In this document: positions 27,713-36,683 of the stretch, one piece after another
Position numbering within the stretch: position 1 is the stretch's first letter
Layout of the letters: the number at the start of each line of letters is the position of its first letter
NCBI RefSeq assembly: GCF_001548395.1
Contig: NZ_AP017367.1
Location: 1,215,001-1,279,000 of the forward strand
Length of the DNA: 64,000 nt
From: Leptolyngbya sp. O-77
Lineage (GTDB): Bacteria; Cyanobacteriota; Cyanobacteriia; Elainellales; Elainellaceae
Direction: 5' to 3'
Made by a program: the position numbers and the translations under genes
The notes under the pieces: model-generated
Database searches by the model: none
The model's input: only the letters and a program-made list of their open reading frames with translations
What the model was told of the DNA's origin: nothing

Positions 27713-29580
27713 TCACTCCCCAACGCCCGCGTAGCTCGACGCTTGCAGCCGAAACATCTCAGCATATTTCCCGCCGAGCGCTATTAGCTCCTCATGGCTG
27801 CCCAGTTCCGCGATTTGCCCATGCTCCAGCACCACGATGCGATCGGCCATGCGAACGGTAGAAAAGCGATGACTGACCAGGAAGGTCATTTTGTCCTGCG
27901 TGAGCTGTCGGAAACGCTGGAAGAGATCGTATTCGGCGATCGCATCCAGCGCCGCCGTCGGCTCGTCCAGAATCAGCACTTGGGCAGGAGTCATAAACGC
28001 TCGCGCCAGCCCCAGCTTTTGCCACTGCCCGCCCGAAAGCTCCGCACTGTCAGAAAAAGTTTTACCCAAAATCGTTTCATAGCCCCGGTCGAGGGTGGCG
28101 ATTACCCCAGTCGCGCCTGCGTTTTGGGCCGCTCGTTCGATCTGCGTCAGGTCATCGCGGTGGCGCAGGTCGCCAAAGCCGATATTGTCTTGCACGCTTA
28201 GGTGATAGCGTGAAAAATCCTGAAACACTACGCCCACATTGCGCCGCAAATCTTCCAGGTCGAAGGCAGTCAGCGGAATGCCATCAATCGTGATTTCTCC
28301 TGACTCCACATCATAAAAGCGGGTCAGCAGCTTCAGCAGCGTTGTTTTACCCGCGCCATTCATCCCCCACCAGCGCAATACTCTCCCCCCGGTTTCACCG
28401 TCAGGTTGATATGGTGCAGCGTGGGTTCACTCGCGCCGGGATAGCGAAAGCTGACCTCCCGCAGTTCCAGCCCCCGCCGCATCGGATTAGGGAAGGCGAT
28501 CGGTTGCGATGGACTCACAACCTCAGGTTTTAGGTTCAGAAATTCAAAATACTGGGACACATATAGATTAAATTCATAAATCAATGCGATCTGAAACAAG
28601 ATGCCCTGGATCAAGCCCTGCGCCTGCTGAAACGCGCCAGAATACATAGTCAAATCGCCCAGAGAAATCGCCCCCTGAACCGTCCGCACAATGACCCAGG
28701 CGTAGGCGGCGTAAAAGCCCAAATTTGCAATCAGCCCTACGCCGACGCGGAGCCACGCATTTCGCGCCAGCACTTCGGCCATTTCCCGGTTGAACTGGAG
28801 GCGAATGTCTTGCCACTGACGCAGCAGATAATCGCCCAGGTTAAACAGGCGCACCTCTTTGACAAATTCCTGCGTGGTCAACACCTGCTGCAAATAGTCC
28901 GCCAGACGGCCGCTCTGGGTCTGGCGGCGTTTCAGCCAAAAGCGCACCCCCGAAAAGCGAATGCCGACCCAAAGCGCGGGCATCGAGGTTAGCAGCAGCA
29001 GCCCCAGCAGCAGCGGATTAAACGCCACCAGCAGCGACAGCAGGCCCGTAAAGGTAATGGCTTGACCCGCCAGGTCAATCAGCGTTTCAAATACCCGCAC
29101 GGGGTAGGCACTGCCGCTCTGCTGGGCGCGGTTCAGCGTGTCATAAAACTCTGGCAGTTCGTAGTGGGCCAGATCGAGCCGAATTGCCTGTTTTAGCAAG
29201 ATTTGGTTGGCATACAGCGTGAAGCGGTCATTCAAAACCTGGGTGGTGTAGGTCTCAGCTTGATTAAAACCAACTTGCGCCAGCGTAATGCCCAGCCCCA
29301 ACCCGACCAAGCGACCTAAAACCGTCCAATCGACTCCGGGCTGCGATAGCTCCAAGACCACCTGATCGACGATGAGCTTGCTGATATAGAGCTGGGCGAC
29401 GGGAATGAGGGCGTTGCTCAGCGTGATCCCCAGTTGCAGCAGTAGCAACCGGGGTGCCGCTTGCCAGACGAGGTGGACGAGGCGGGGCGTGTTTGCCAGG
29501 ACGGCCCAAAAGCGATCGCGCGGAGAAGGTTTTTCGGGGTTGCGGGAGAGGAACTTGGTACGTTTTGACATAACACCCAT
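27713..29580 (-). pseudogene. ABC exporter (fused permease-ATPase) with frameshift at Walker A
   Basis: Two overlapping minus frames (29580 to 28360 and 28378 to 27713) make one ABC exporter half-transporter. The first part has a six-helix membrane domain (LLLLQLGITLSNALIPVAQL ... ISLGDLTMYSGAFQQAQGLI). The ATPase then begins LELREVSFRYPGASEPTLHH, and the rest has GAGKTTLLKLL, the Q-loop, SGGQ and VLILDEPTAALD. The join lies in the P-loop. A six-C run (28385-28390) and a five-C run (28364-28368) each appear one base too long; removing one base from each restores PGESIALVGMNGAGK. It is a true pseudogene or a homopolymer read error. The start ATG is 29580 or 29571. Confidence 0.85.
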
Positions 29581-30268
29581 GAATGTGATACCATAACATG
29601 ATAGCTTTAGTCTTTTGATATCGAATAAAGTGGCATCAGGTACAGCTAGAGGACAACGGACTGAACGCAAAAATCCTCTCTTCCCCTTCACTGCGCTTCG
29701 CATTACCCCACAGATTGCCTTAGAGACACTGCAAGTTTGGATTGCTCGGTTCAACGGAACAAGGCTGAGGTTGGGAAGGCCGAAAACTGAAAGGCTGAAA
29801 TTGACGGGAGAAAAGTCTAAGAAAAACAAAAATTATATAAAGTTTCCGTGAAGTAAGTTTGCGGAAGAAAAACCTCAAATACGCTTGGGGAGAAGGATTT
29901 ACCTGACAAATCCGTATTAAGCTTGTGTAAAGTTTTCTAGGCATGTTGGGGAACCCTGATCCCCAGGCAAAATTTCCTATGCTAGGCTAAGTCAGTTCCA
30001 CAGCCATAAGTTGAACACGAAATGAGTACGAGTTGAGCAGTCATCCGTTAGGCGATTCAAAGATTTTCTGCCTGGTGCAGATCTTTTGAGGTGCTTCGCG
30101 GACGGTCTGCTCCGATTGAACCCGATACGGCGCTGGCTTACTACTGGTCAATGCGTCCATGTTTAGTGTGCTTGGCGTGATGGACGGCCGTCAGAGTATT
30201 TTTGCGGCGATCGCCATCCTAAAGCTGGTTCAGGGTCTCGGCTCACCATGTCCTTCACTATGGAGTGT
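29581..30268. other. Long intergenic region upstream of rlpA
   Basis: About 690 bp without a supported gene. A 78-codon plus frame (29615-29851) has no recognisable similarity. The middle contains TCCTATGCTAGGCTAAG (about 29976-29992), which includes a promoter-like -10 element, and ACCCTGATCCCCAGG just upstream. The promoter reading is tentative. Confidence 0.45.
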
Positions 30269-31510
30269 ATGTCTCAGAAACTTTGGAGCGGCCTCACGAC
30301 TGCCGCCTTCCTGCTTACCGCTCTAGCGCCTGTCTCGGCTGCATTTGCAGACGTACAGACAGACTCTGCTAGCGAGGGTGACGAGGTTCCCCAAGCAAAG
30401 GTTCCCTCTCTGGATGCCTCGACCGAGCCAGGTTTACCTGCACCACTGTCAGCATCCGCAGGTCAAGCCTCGGAAACAGATACAGTCCCGTCGGGAGCCA
30501 TTTCGGAAACCCTGCCGACCAATCGGATTGCTGCCGCCCTTGGCGAAGTCCGCAAGGTGGGCGAGTATCAAGACCAGGAAGAAACAGATATCGCTGAAGA
30601 CCTGACGGTCACCATCATTCCGCATGAGGTGAACAACCGCTCATCAGCCACGCTCCGTATTCAGAGCATCCCTGTCTTCACGTTTTTGGGTGCCGTCACC
30701 CAGCCAGATCCTCCGTCTGCTCCTGCAACGATCGCCCCTGGTGGCACAGGTGAGCTTGCCGCAGCCGATGACGAATCGGAAACGGTCAAGCGACCAACGC
30801 CGCCCGAAGTAGATGCGTCTGCGGTAGTGCCTGGACAGCCAGAGTCAAGTCCCGGTGAAACTGCGGAATCTTCTGCTGATCCGATGCAGCGAGCTGGGGC
30901 GATCGCGGCTCGATTGCGCCAGATCCACCGAGATGGCACCAGCGCCGAAACGATTACCGTCCGCTGGGATGCTCAGCGTGAGCGCTACGTCATCCAGGTT
31001 GGCAGTGAAGAGCTAATCGAGATGAACGCCGACATCATCTTGCCGGACACCACGCGCAACCCAGCCGAAGACGCGCTGCAAGCCACCAATCGTCTTCGTC
31101 GCTTGTTGGGAAGCGCCCCACCGCTGCAAGATATCCAAGATCGTCCCCGTCCTGCGGTCCGAGTGTCGGTGTCTCCTGCGAACCGAGCAGGCAGTACGAG
31201 AGTTGCATCAGGGATTGCATCCTGGTACGGCCCCGGATTCCACGGCAACCGCAGCGCCAGCGGTGAAGTGTTTAACCAAAACGCCATGACCGCTGCCCAT
31301 CGCTATCTGCCCTTTGGAACCCAGGTGCGCGTGACCAACCTCAACACCGGACAATCGGTGGTGGTTCGCATCAACGATCGGGGCCCATTCTCACGGGGTC
31401 GAGTGATTGACCTATCGGCGGGGGCTGCCCGCGCCATCGGCATGATCGGTAGCGGCATCGCACCTGTCAGTCTGGAGGTTATCGGTCGCAGCCAAACGGC
31501 ATCGCGCTAA
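30269..31510 (+). CDS. rlpA: RlpA family septal-ring lytic transglycosylase
   Basis: From the ATG at 30269 the product is 413 residues. It has a signal peptide (LTTAAFLLTALAPVSAAFA), then a long Pro/Ser/Glu-rich middle with low complexity. The C-terminal RlpA double-psi beta-barrel carries SGIASWYGPGFHGNRSASGE, AAHRYLPFGTQVRVTNL and INDRGPFSRGRVIDLSAGAA. The Asp of INDRGPF and the His of FHGNRS fit the catalytic pattern of transglycosylases acting on naked glycan strands. It is exported and acts on peptidoglycan. A longer in-frame start (30248) is possible. Confidence 0.86.
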   Translation: MSQKLWSGLTTAAFLLTALAPVSAAFADVQTDSASEGDEVPQAKVPSLDASTEPGLPAPLSASAGQASETDTVPSGAISETLPTNRIAAALGEVRKVGEYQDQEETDIAEDLTVTIIPHEVNNRSSATLRIQSIPVFTFLGAVTQPDPPSAPATIAPGGTGELAAADDESETVKRPTPPEVDASAVVPGQPESSPGETAESSADPMQRAGAIAARLRQIHRDGTSAETITVRWDAQRERYVIQVGSEELIEMNADIILPDTTRNPAEDALQATNRLRRLLGSAPPLQDIQDRPRPAVRVSVSPANRAGSTRVASGIASWYGPGFHGNRSASGEVFNQNAMTAAHRYLPFGTQVRVTNLNTGQSVVVRINDRGPFSRGRVIDLSAGAARAIGMIGSGIAPVSLEVIGRSQTASR

Positions 31511-31800
31511 CACCAGAGGATGTAGCCCTGCTTTGCTAGCGTCTATGTTTTGCTAGCGTCTATATCAATAAGCGCAGTTTGGAAAGCCCCTTTTGGTACG
31601 CATGTTTGAAGCAACGGACTGTCGCTGAAGCGATTATCTCGCAATCAGAACTGTCCCAGTGTCAACAACACGGCTGTGGAACGCATCGGCTAGATGTTGC
31701 TGCCAAAACCAAACTTGCAGATCTCAGTCATGCTTGCGGGTAGAGTTCGACCCCCATTTATGAGTCTGCCCAAGCAAGCTGAATTGACCTAACTCAAATA

Positions 31801-31838
31801 AAGCTGGGAGCGATTCACCAATGAACTCCCAGCTTTTT
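31801..31838. terminator. Bidirectional intrinsic terminator after rlpA
   Basis: Arms AAGCTGGGAG (31801-31810) and CTCCCAGCTT (31826-31835) pair perfectly around a 15-base loop. A T-run follows on the plus strand, and the minus-strand transcript reads CTTTATTT after its hairpin. It sits between rlpA (plus) and nth (minus), which converge. Confidence 0.85.
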
Positions 31839-31870
31839 GTTTGACTTTAGCCTGGGCTAAAGCCCCAAAA

Positions 31871-32575
31871 TCAAGGTTCGAGGATGGCAGGTTCCTGTAT
31901 AGGTGCAAACGTTGTCACCAGCGCGACTTTTGTCGGGTCGGCGGAGGGGCAGAGATCGGCCAACTGGCAGCGATCGCACGCTGGATTTCGCGCATTGCAC
32001 ACCGCCCGCCCGTGATAAATCAGGCGAATCGACCAGTTTTCCCAATCCGGCTGGGGCAGTAGCTTCATCAGGTCGCGCTCAATCCGCACGGGGTCAGTGT
32101 GCGTGGTCAGGCCCAGGCGGTTGGTCAGCCGCTTGACGTGCGTATCCACCGTCACGCCCGCATTGATGCCAAAAGCGTGAGCCAGCACCACGTTCCCCGT
32201 CTTGCGGGCCACACCGGGCAGCGTCAGCAGTTCTTCCATCGTCTGCGGCACCTGCCCCCCAAAGTCCGTCATGATTTTGCGGCAGGCTGCCTGGATATTT
32301 TTCGCTTTGTTGCGATAGAACCCCGTCGAGCGCACCAGATTTTCGATTTCTGCCAGATCAGCGCTAGCCATAGACGCTGCATCCGGGAAGCGGCGAAATA
32401 GCTCCGGTGTTACTTTATTCACTCGCTCATCGGTACACTGCGCCGACAAAATCGTTGCCACGAGCAGTTGCACGGGCGTTTCATAATCCAGTGAACAGGT
32501 TGCATCCGGATACAACCGCTTCAGACGCAACAAAATCTCCAGCGATCGCTGTTTCTTCCCCGCCCGTCTTGGCAC
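31871..32575 (-). CDS. nth: Endonuclease III
   Basis: The 234-residue protein is a standard endonuclease III, removing oxidised pyrimidines and cutting abasic sites. The helix-hairpin-helix LPGVARKTGNVVL supplies the catalytic Lys125, and VDTHVKRL carries Asp144. Four cysteines (193, 200, 203, 209; C-x6-C-x2-C-x5-C) form the [4Fe-4S] cluster site. It is the last gene of a minus-strand run gcvT-gcvH-rseP-nth and ends at the 31801 terminator. Confidence 0.95.
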   Translation of the reverse strand: MPRRAGKKQRSLEILLRLKRLYPDATCSLDYETPVQLLVATILSAQCTDERVNKVTPELFRRFPDAASMASADLAEIENLVRSTGFYRNKAKNIQAACRKIMTDFGGQVPQTMEELLTLPGVARKTGNVVLAHAFGINAGVTVDTHVKRLTNRLGLTTHTDPVRIERDLMKLLPQPDWENWSIRLIYHGRAVCNARNPACDRCQLADLCPSADPTKVALVTTFAPIQEPAILEP

Positions 32576-32601
32576 ACGCCTTCTTCCTTGATTGGAGCAA
32601 A

Positions 32602-33693
32602 TTATTGAAGCAAATTTCTGAAAAAGGACAGTTGGGTAGTGTCGCGCACAATCAAGAACACGCCCAGCCCCAGCAGCAGCATCAGGCCCGTTTGCATCAC
32701 GCTTTCCTGGAAGCGAGTGGGCAGTGGCTTGCCGCGTAGTGCCTCGATTAGCAGAAATGCCAACTGACCACCATCCAGCGCAGGCAGCGGCAGGATGTTG
32801 ATAATTGCCAGGTTGATACTGATGATGGCGGTGAAAGGAAAGAGGTTGATCCAGTCGTTTGCCGCGAGGCTTGCGCCCTGCTCCACAATCTTGACCGGGC
32901 CAGCTACCTGCCCCGACACCGACGAAAAGTTCGTAATTAGCGAGACAAAGCCCTGAACCGTCCGCGAGAACATATCCTGAAACTCTCTGGCGGCAAGGCT
33001 GAACACCTCAAAGAGTCCGTTTGGACGACGAAACTCGACCTTGCCATTCGGATTCAACACCACGCCGATCTTGCCCACGCCTTCGGCATCTGGCTTTGGC
33101 GTAACGCTGAGATTGACCTGACCCGAATTACGCTGAACGGTCAGATTAATGGGGCGATTTGGACTTGTAGTAATAGCTTCCATCAGCGCTTTCTGAGCGG
33201 CTTCGCCTTCGCCCAGGCTTTGCCCATTGACCGCCAGCACAATGTCGCCATCCTGCACACCCGCTAGCGCGGCCGGCGAATCGGCCGACACTACCTGGGG
33301 AATCATCACCCCCGGTTCGTAATTAAATGCCTGCGGCACGCCGACGATCGCCACCTGAGTCACAAACACCAGATAAGCAAACAGCAGATTAGCAATCACC
33401 CCAGCGCTGATGACGATCGCCCGATCGAGTACGCCACGATTCCGCATCAGGTTGGGGTCGTTGGGCAGAATGTCGCTGTCTGGGTCGTCGTCTGGAAAAC
33501 CCACGAAGCCGCCCAGCGGAATGGCGCGAATCGCATACTCCGTTTCGGGGCCCTGATACTTCCACAGGATCGGCCCAAAGCCCAGAGAGAACCGATTGAC
33601 ATGAATCCCCTGGAGTCGCGCCGCCAGGAAGTGCCCCAGCTCGTGAACAAAGATCAGGAGTGCAAGAACTGCGATCGCCGCCAAAACCGACAT
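32602..33693 (-). CDS. rseP: RseP-type site-2 protease (M50)
   Basis: The ATG at 33693 gives 363 residues. The first helix holds the zinc motif FVHELGHFLAARLQG (His17, His21), and the last membrane part holds NILPLPALDGG, whose Asp completes the site. A PDZ-like domain (VVSADSPAALAGVQDGDIVLAVNG) sits between. The family cuts membrane-bound regulators such as anti-sigma factors within the membrane. It lies 26 bp upstream of nth. Confidence 0.92.
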   Translation of the reverse strand: MSVLAAIAVLALLIFVHELGHFLAARLQGIHVNRFSLGFGPILWKYQGPETEYAIRAIPLGGFVGFPDDDPDSDILPNDPNLMRNRGVLDRAIVISAGVIANLLFAYLVFVTQVAIVGVPQAFNYEPGVMIPQVVSADSPAALAGVQDGDIVLAVNGQSLGEGEAAQKALMEAITTSPNRPINLTVQRNSGQVNLSVTPKPDAEGVGKIGVVLNPNGKVEFRRPNGLFEVFSLAAREFQDMFSRTVQGFVSLITNFSSVSGQVAGPVKIVEQGASLAANDWINLFPFTAIISINLAIINILPLPALDGGQLAFLLIEALRGKPLPTRFQESVMQTGLMLLLGLGVFLIVRDTTQLSFFRNLLQ

Positions 33694-33774
33694 AAGCAAG
33701 CCTGAGTTACTACTTTACGATGCGTATCCATAACGCATATTTGTCCATTCTAAAGGGATTCCCGGATTGATGGG

Positions 33775-34170
33775 TTACCCCTCCTCTCCCTCCACCAGCG
33801 CCACATACTCTTCCATCGACAGCGCATCGTCTAACTCGGCTCCATCGCTGACCTCCACTTTGAGCAGCCAGGCCGTACCGTAGGGGTCGTCGGCAAGCTG
33901 CTCTGGCGCGTCGAGCAGGGGGTCGTTGCGCTCGATCACCTTGCCAGAGAGGGGCGCTTTCAGGTCTTCGACGGCCTTAACCGATTCCACCGTGCCAAAG
34001 GTTTCGCCCTTTTCTAGCGCATCGCCAACTTCGGGCAGTTCTAAAAACACGATGTCGCCAAGCTGGTCAACGGCAAAGGCTGTGATGCCTATTGTGGCGG
34101 TGTCTCCATCCAGGCGGATGTACTCGTGAGAATCTGTGTATTTCAGATCTTCGGGATATTCCAGGCTCAT
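33775..34170 (-). CDS. gcvH: Glycine cleavage system H protein
   Basis: This 131-residue acidic protein is the lipoyl carrier of glycine cleavage. The lipoylated lysine is Lys65 within TVESVKAVEDLKAP. Length and ends match the family. It follows gcvT by 77 bp on the same strand, so both probably form one transcript serving photorespiratory glycine breakdown; gcvP is not in this window. Confidence 0.96.
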   Translation of the reverse strand: MSLEYPEDLKYTDSHEYIRLDGDTATIGITAFAVDQLGDIVFLELPEVGDALEKGETFGTVESVKAVEDLKAPLSGKVIERNDPLLDAPEQLADDPYGTAWLLKVEVSDGAELDDALSMEEYVALVEGEEG

Positions 34171-34247
34171 AGGTTGGGGCGCAATGAGGCGTACAGGAAA
34201 AGATTACCGTAATTTTTGCCGATGGTCGGCCTGATTTCTAACGTGGC

Positions 34248-35327
34248 TTAGCGCTTATAAAAGGGACGCTTGACGATGGTAGCGGGATAGCTTTTGCTGC
34301 GAATTTCGACTTCTAGGATTTGGCCGACTTTTGCAAGATCGGTGAGGACATAGGCCATGGCGACTGGATAACCAAGCGTGGGCGAGAGCGTGCCGCTGGT
34401 GACTTTGCCAATAGGTTCGCCGCTGTGCAGCACGGGATAGTCGTGGCGGGCGATGTTGCGGCCTGTGAGCTGCAAGCCGACGAGCCTGCGGGAAACGCCG
34501 TCTTGCTTTTGCCGCATCAGCACGTCGCGCCCGATGAAATCCGGCACTTTGTCGAGATGCACCAGCCAGCCGAGGCCAGCTTCGAGCGGCGTGGTGGTGT
34601 CGTCGATGTCCTGTCCGTAGAGCGCCATTGCCGCCTCTAGACGCAGTGTGTCGCGGGCCCCCAGTCCGCAGGGCACTACGCCCGCGTCTAGGAGCGATCG
34701 CCACAATTCGCGTCCTGTTTCTGGCTCCACCATCACCTCAAAGCCATCTTCGCCCGTATAGCCCGTCCGTGCCAAAAAGCCTGGTTTTCCTAAAACATGA
34801 CCTTCGAGATGCCCGAATTTCGACACATTAGACAAGTCTTCTTCGACAAACTTTTGCAGGGTGGCAACGGCATCGGGCCCCTGGATGGCCAGTAAAGCGC
34901 GATCGCCCGATACATCTTCCAATTCCACCCCTGGGAGATGCTCCAAGAGCCATGCCTTGTCTTTCTCAGTCGTCGCCGCGTTCACAATCAGGTCTGCCCG
35001 GTCTGGCCCCTGGGCATAGATAATGAAGTCATCTACAATGCCGCCCTGCGGATTCAGCAGCACGGTGTATTGCGCCATGCCCGGTTGCAGCCTGCCCAGA
35101 TCCGTGGGCACTAGCCGCTGAAGCTGGGTCAAGATTGCCTCACCACGCAGCACAAACTTGCCCATGTGGGAAATGTCGAACACGCCGACGCTCTGCCGCA
35201 CCGCCTGATGCTCTTGCGTAATGCCGCTAAATTGCACAGGCATCTCCCAGCCCGAAAACGGGGTCATGCGGGCTTTTTGGGCGATCGCCAAATCATACAG
35301 CGGCGTTCTGCGGAGCGCGTCAGTCAT
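34248..35327 (-). CDS. gcvT: Glycine cleavage system T protein (aminomethyltransferase)
   Basis: The 359-residue protein matches GcvT throughout: RTPLYDLAIAQKARMTPFSG, WEMPVQFSGITQEHQAVRQ, VGVFDISHMGKFVLRG, then GYTGEDGFEVMVEP and the C-terminal barrel. It moves the methylene group from the aminomethyl-lipoyl H protein to tetrahydrofolate. It heads the gcvT-gcvH pair. I saw no glycine riboswitch in the roughly 170 bp upstream of it. Confidence 0.95.
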   Translation of the reverse strand: MTDALRRTPLYDLAIAQKARMTPFSGWEMPVQFSGITQEHQAVRQSVGVFDISHMGKFVLRGEAILTQLQRLVPTDLGRLQPGMAQYTVLLNPQGGIVDDFIIYAQGPDRADLIVNAATTEKDKAWLLEHLPGVELEDVSGDRALLAIQGPDAVATLQKFVEEDLSNVSKFGHLEGHVLGKPGFLARTGYTGEDGFEVMVEPETGRELWRSLLDAGVVPCGLGARDTLRLEAAMALYGQDIDDTTTPLEAGLGWLVHLDKVPDFIGRDVLMRQKQDGVSRRLVGLQLTGRNIARHDYPVLHSGEPIGKVTSGTLSPTLGYPVAMAYVLTDLAKVGQILEVEIRSKSYPATIVKRPFYKR

Positions 35328-35501
35328 AGGAGAACTTACTTGAAATGGGCTAAGTATTAGCTGACTGTAGCCCGAGTTGGAAGGCGGAGCAAGGTGGGAT
35401 GGGATCAGCAGGAAGTCCCTCTTCCCCCATGCCCTGTCACTTCAAAGCCCTGCCCTAGAATAAAAGGGAACACAGCAACGGAGACACGAGAGGCGAACGC
35501 T

Positions 35502-35927
35502 ATGAGAATGCTGCATACGATGTTGCGCGTAGGCAACCTGGAAAAGTCGCTGGCGTTTTATTGCAACGTGCTGGGAATGAAGCTGCTGCGCCAGAAAGAT
35601 TATCCCGGTGGCGAGTTCACGCTGGCGTTTGTGGGCTATGGCGACGAGGCAGATCACACCGTGCTGGAATTGACCTACAACTGGGGCACTGATAAGTATG
35701 ACTTGGGCAATGGCTATGGCCACATTGCGCTGGGCGTGGAAGATATTTACAAGACGTGCGATCGCATTCGAGAACTGGGCGGCAAGGTGACGCGAGAACC
35801 TGGCCCAATGAAGCATGGCTCGACGGTGATTGCTTTTGTGGAGGATCCCGACGGCTATAAGGTGGAACTGATTCAACTGGGCACCCAGGGATCGGCACAA
35901 AAGCAGGAAACGGCCGCAACCGCATAG
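35502..35927 (+). CDS. gloA: Lactoylglutathione lyase (glyoxalase I)
   Basis: The ATG at 35502, after GAGAGG, starts MRMLHTMLRVGNLEKSLAFY, the usual GloA N-terminus; a longer upstream frame is spurious. At 141 residues it has two glyoxalase half-modules: His5 with the first Glu in HTVLELTYNWG, and HIALGVEDIY with EDPDGYKVELIQL for the second metal His and Glu. It converts the hemithioacetal of methylglyoxal and glutathione. The hairpin at 35936 follows. Confidence 0.95.
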   Translation: MRMLHTMLRVGNLEKSLAFYCNVLGMKLLRQKDYPGGEFTLAFVGYGDEADHTVLELTYNWGTDKYDLGNGYGHIALGVEDIYKTCDRIRELGGKVTREPGPMKHGSTVIAFVEDPDGYKVELIQLGTQGSAQKQETAATA

Positions 35928-35935
35928 CGAAAAGA

Positions 35936-35983
35936 GGGGCAGGAGGCCGCTGTGCATCTGTCGCTCAGCCGGCCTCCTGCCCC
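35936..35983. terminator. Perfect 14-bp hairpin between convergent gloA and cupin genes
   Basis: Arms GGGGCAGGAGGCCG (35936-35949) and CGGCCTCCTGCCCC (35970-35983) pair perfectly around a 20-base loop. There is no T-run, so it is not a textbook intrinsic terminator, but its position between two converging stops (35927 and 36003) suggests transcription end or transcript protection. Confidence 0.65.
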
Positions 35984-36002
35984 CTTGCAGAAGCCTGAAT
36001 CC

Positions 36003-36449
36003 CTAGCTTGCAATCCCAATCGGATATTCCAACTCCGCTAGCGCAGCGCGAGCCGTCACAAAATCAAACGGCATCGGCGGTTTCATTGGGCGATAGTCTT
36101 TGGGATGGGCATCGCCGTGGCGCAGCACCGCGTTCACCAAGAAGCACGGCTCGGAACCCAGATGAATCGCGGCGTGGGGAATGCCGGGGGGAATGGTGAC
36201 CACGGTGGGATGGCGATCGCTCAGGGGAATATATTGATACTCGCGATTTTGCAGCACTACCAGCACAAAACTGCCGCGCACTACAAGAAGCTGGTCAGTT
36301 TGGAAATGGTGAACAAACAAATCGTCAATCATGCCTGGTGGAATACTGACCAGCATCGTTTCATGGCTAGACTGGGGGGTATAAAACTCAGCCATGCCGC
36401 CCTTGATCGAGGTCAACGGGCGAATTTCAACACGACCTTTCAGACCCAT
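36003..36449 (-). CDS. Cupin-fold protein
   Basis: The 148-residue protein is a small single-domain beta-barrel with cupin features: HHFQTDQLLVVRGSFVLVVL, then VVTIPPGIPHAAIHLGSEPC. Two His-containing strands could bind a metal. It resembles the sugar-epimerase-like cupins in the dTDP-dehydrorhamnose isomerase neighbourhood, but no pathway partner is nearby. Function is unassigned. Confidence 0.75.
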   Translation of the reverse strand: MGLKGRVEIRPLTSIKGGMAEFYTPQSSHETMLVSIPPGMIDDLFVHHFQTDQLLVVRGSFVLVVLQNREYQYIPLSDRHPTVVTIPPGIPHAAIHLGSEPCFLVNAVLRHGDAHPKDYRPMKPPMPFDFVTARAALAELEYPIGIAS

Positions 36450-36683
36450 ATCAGCACCTCATCTGTGAGCGTAATCTGTGAGCGTACAGTTTTAGCCTAT
36501 ACATCCACTATAAAAAGATTGTTACTGAAATGGCAAAATCGGTACGTTTCGTGATAGAGAAGTTTCTTCTTTTTTACAAGGCGTGATGATACAGGGGCGG
36601 GGGCAGAGCGCTAAACTCCCACCCCCGCCAAACGGGTTGATTTTTCGCACCTGTTGCGCCAGAGACTCAACCCGTAAACCCAA

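Noticed and set aside
29615..29851. 78-codon plus frame upstream of the ABC exporter
   Set aside because: No similarity, AT-rich tail, more likely promoter and leader sequence.
35160..35500. Glycine riboswitch upstream of gcvT
   Set aside because: I could not find the paired aptamer pattern in the short upstream region.
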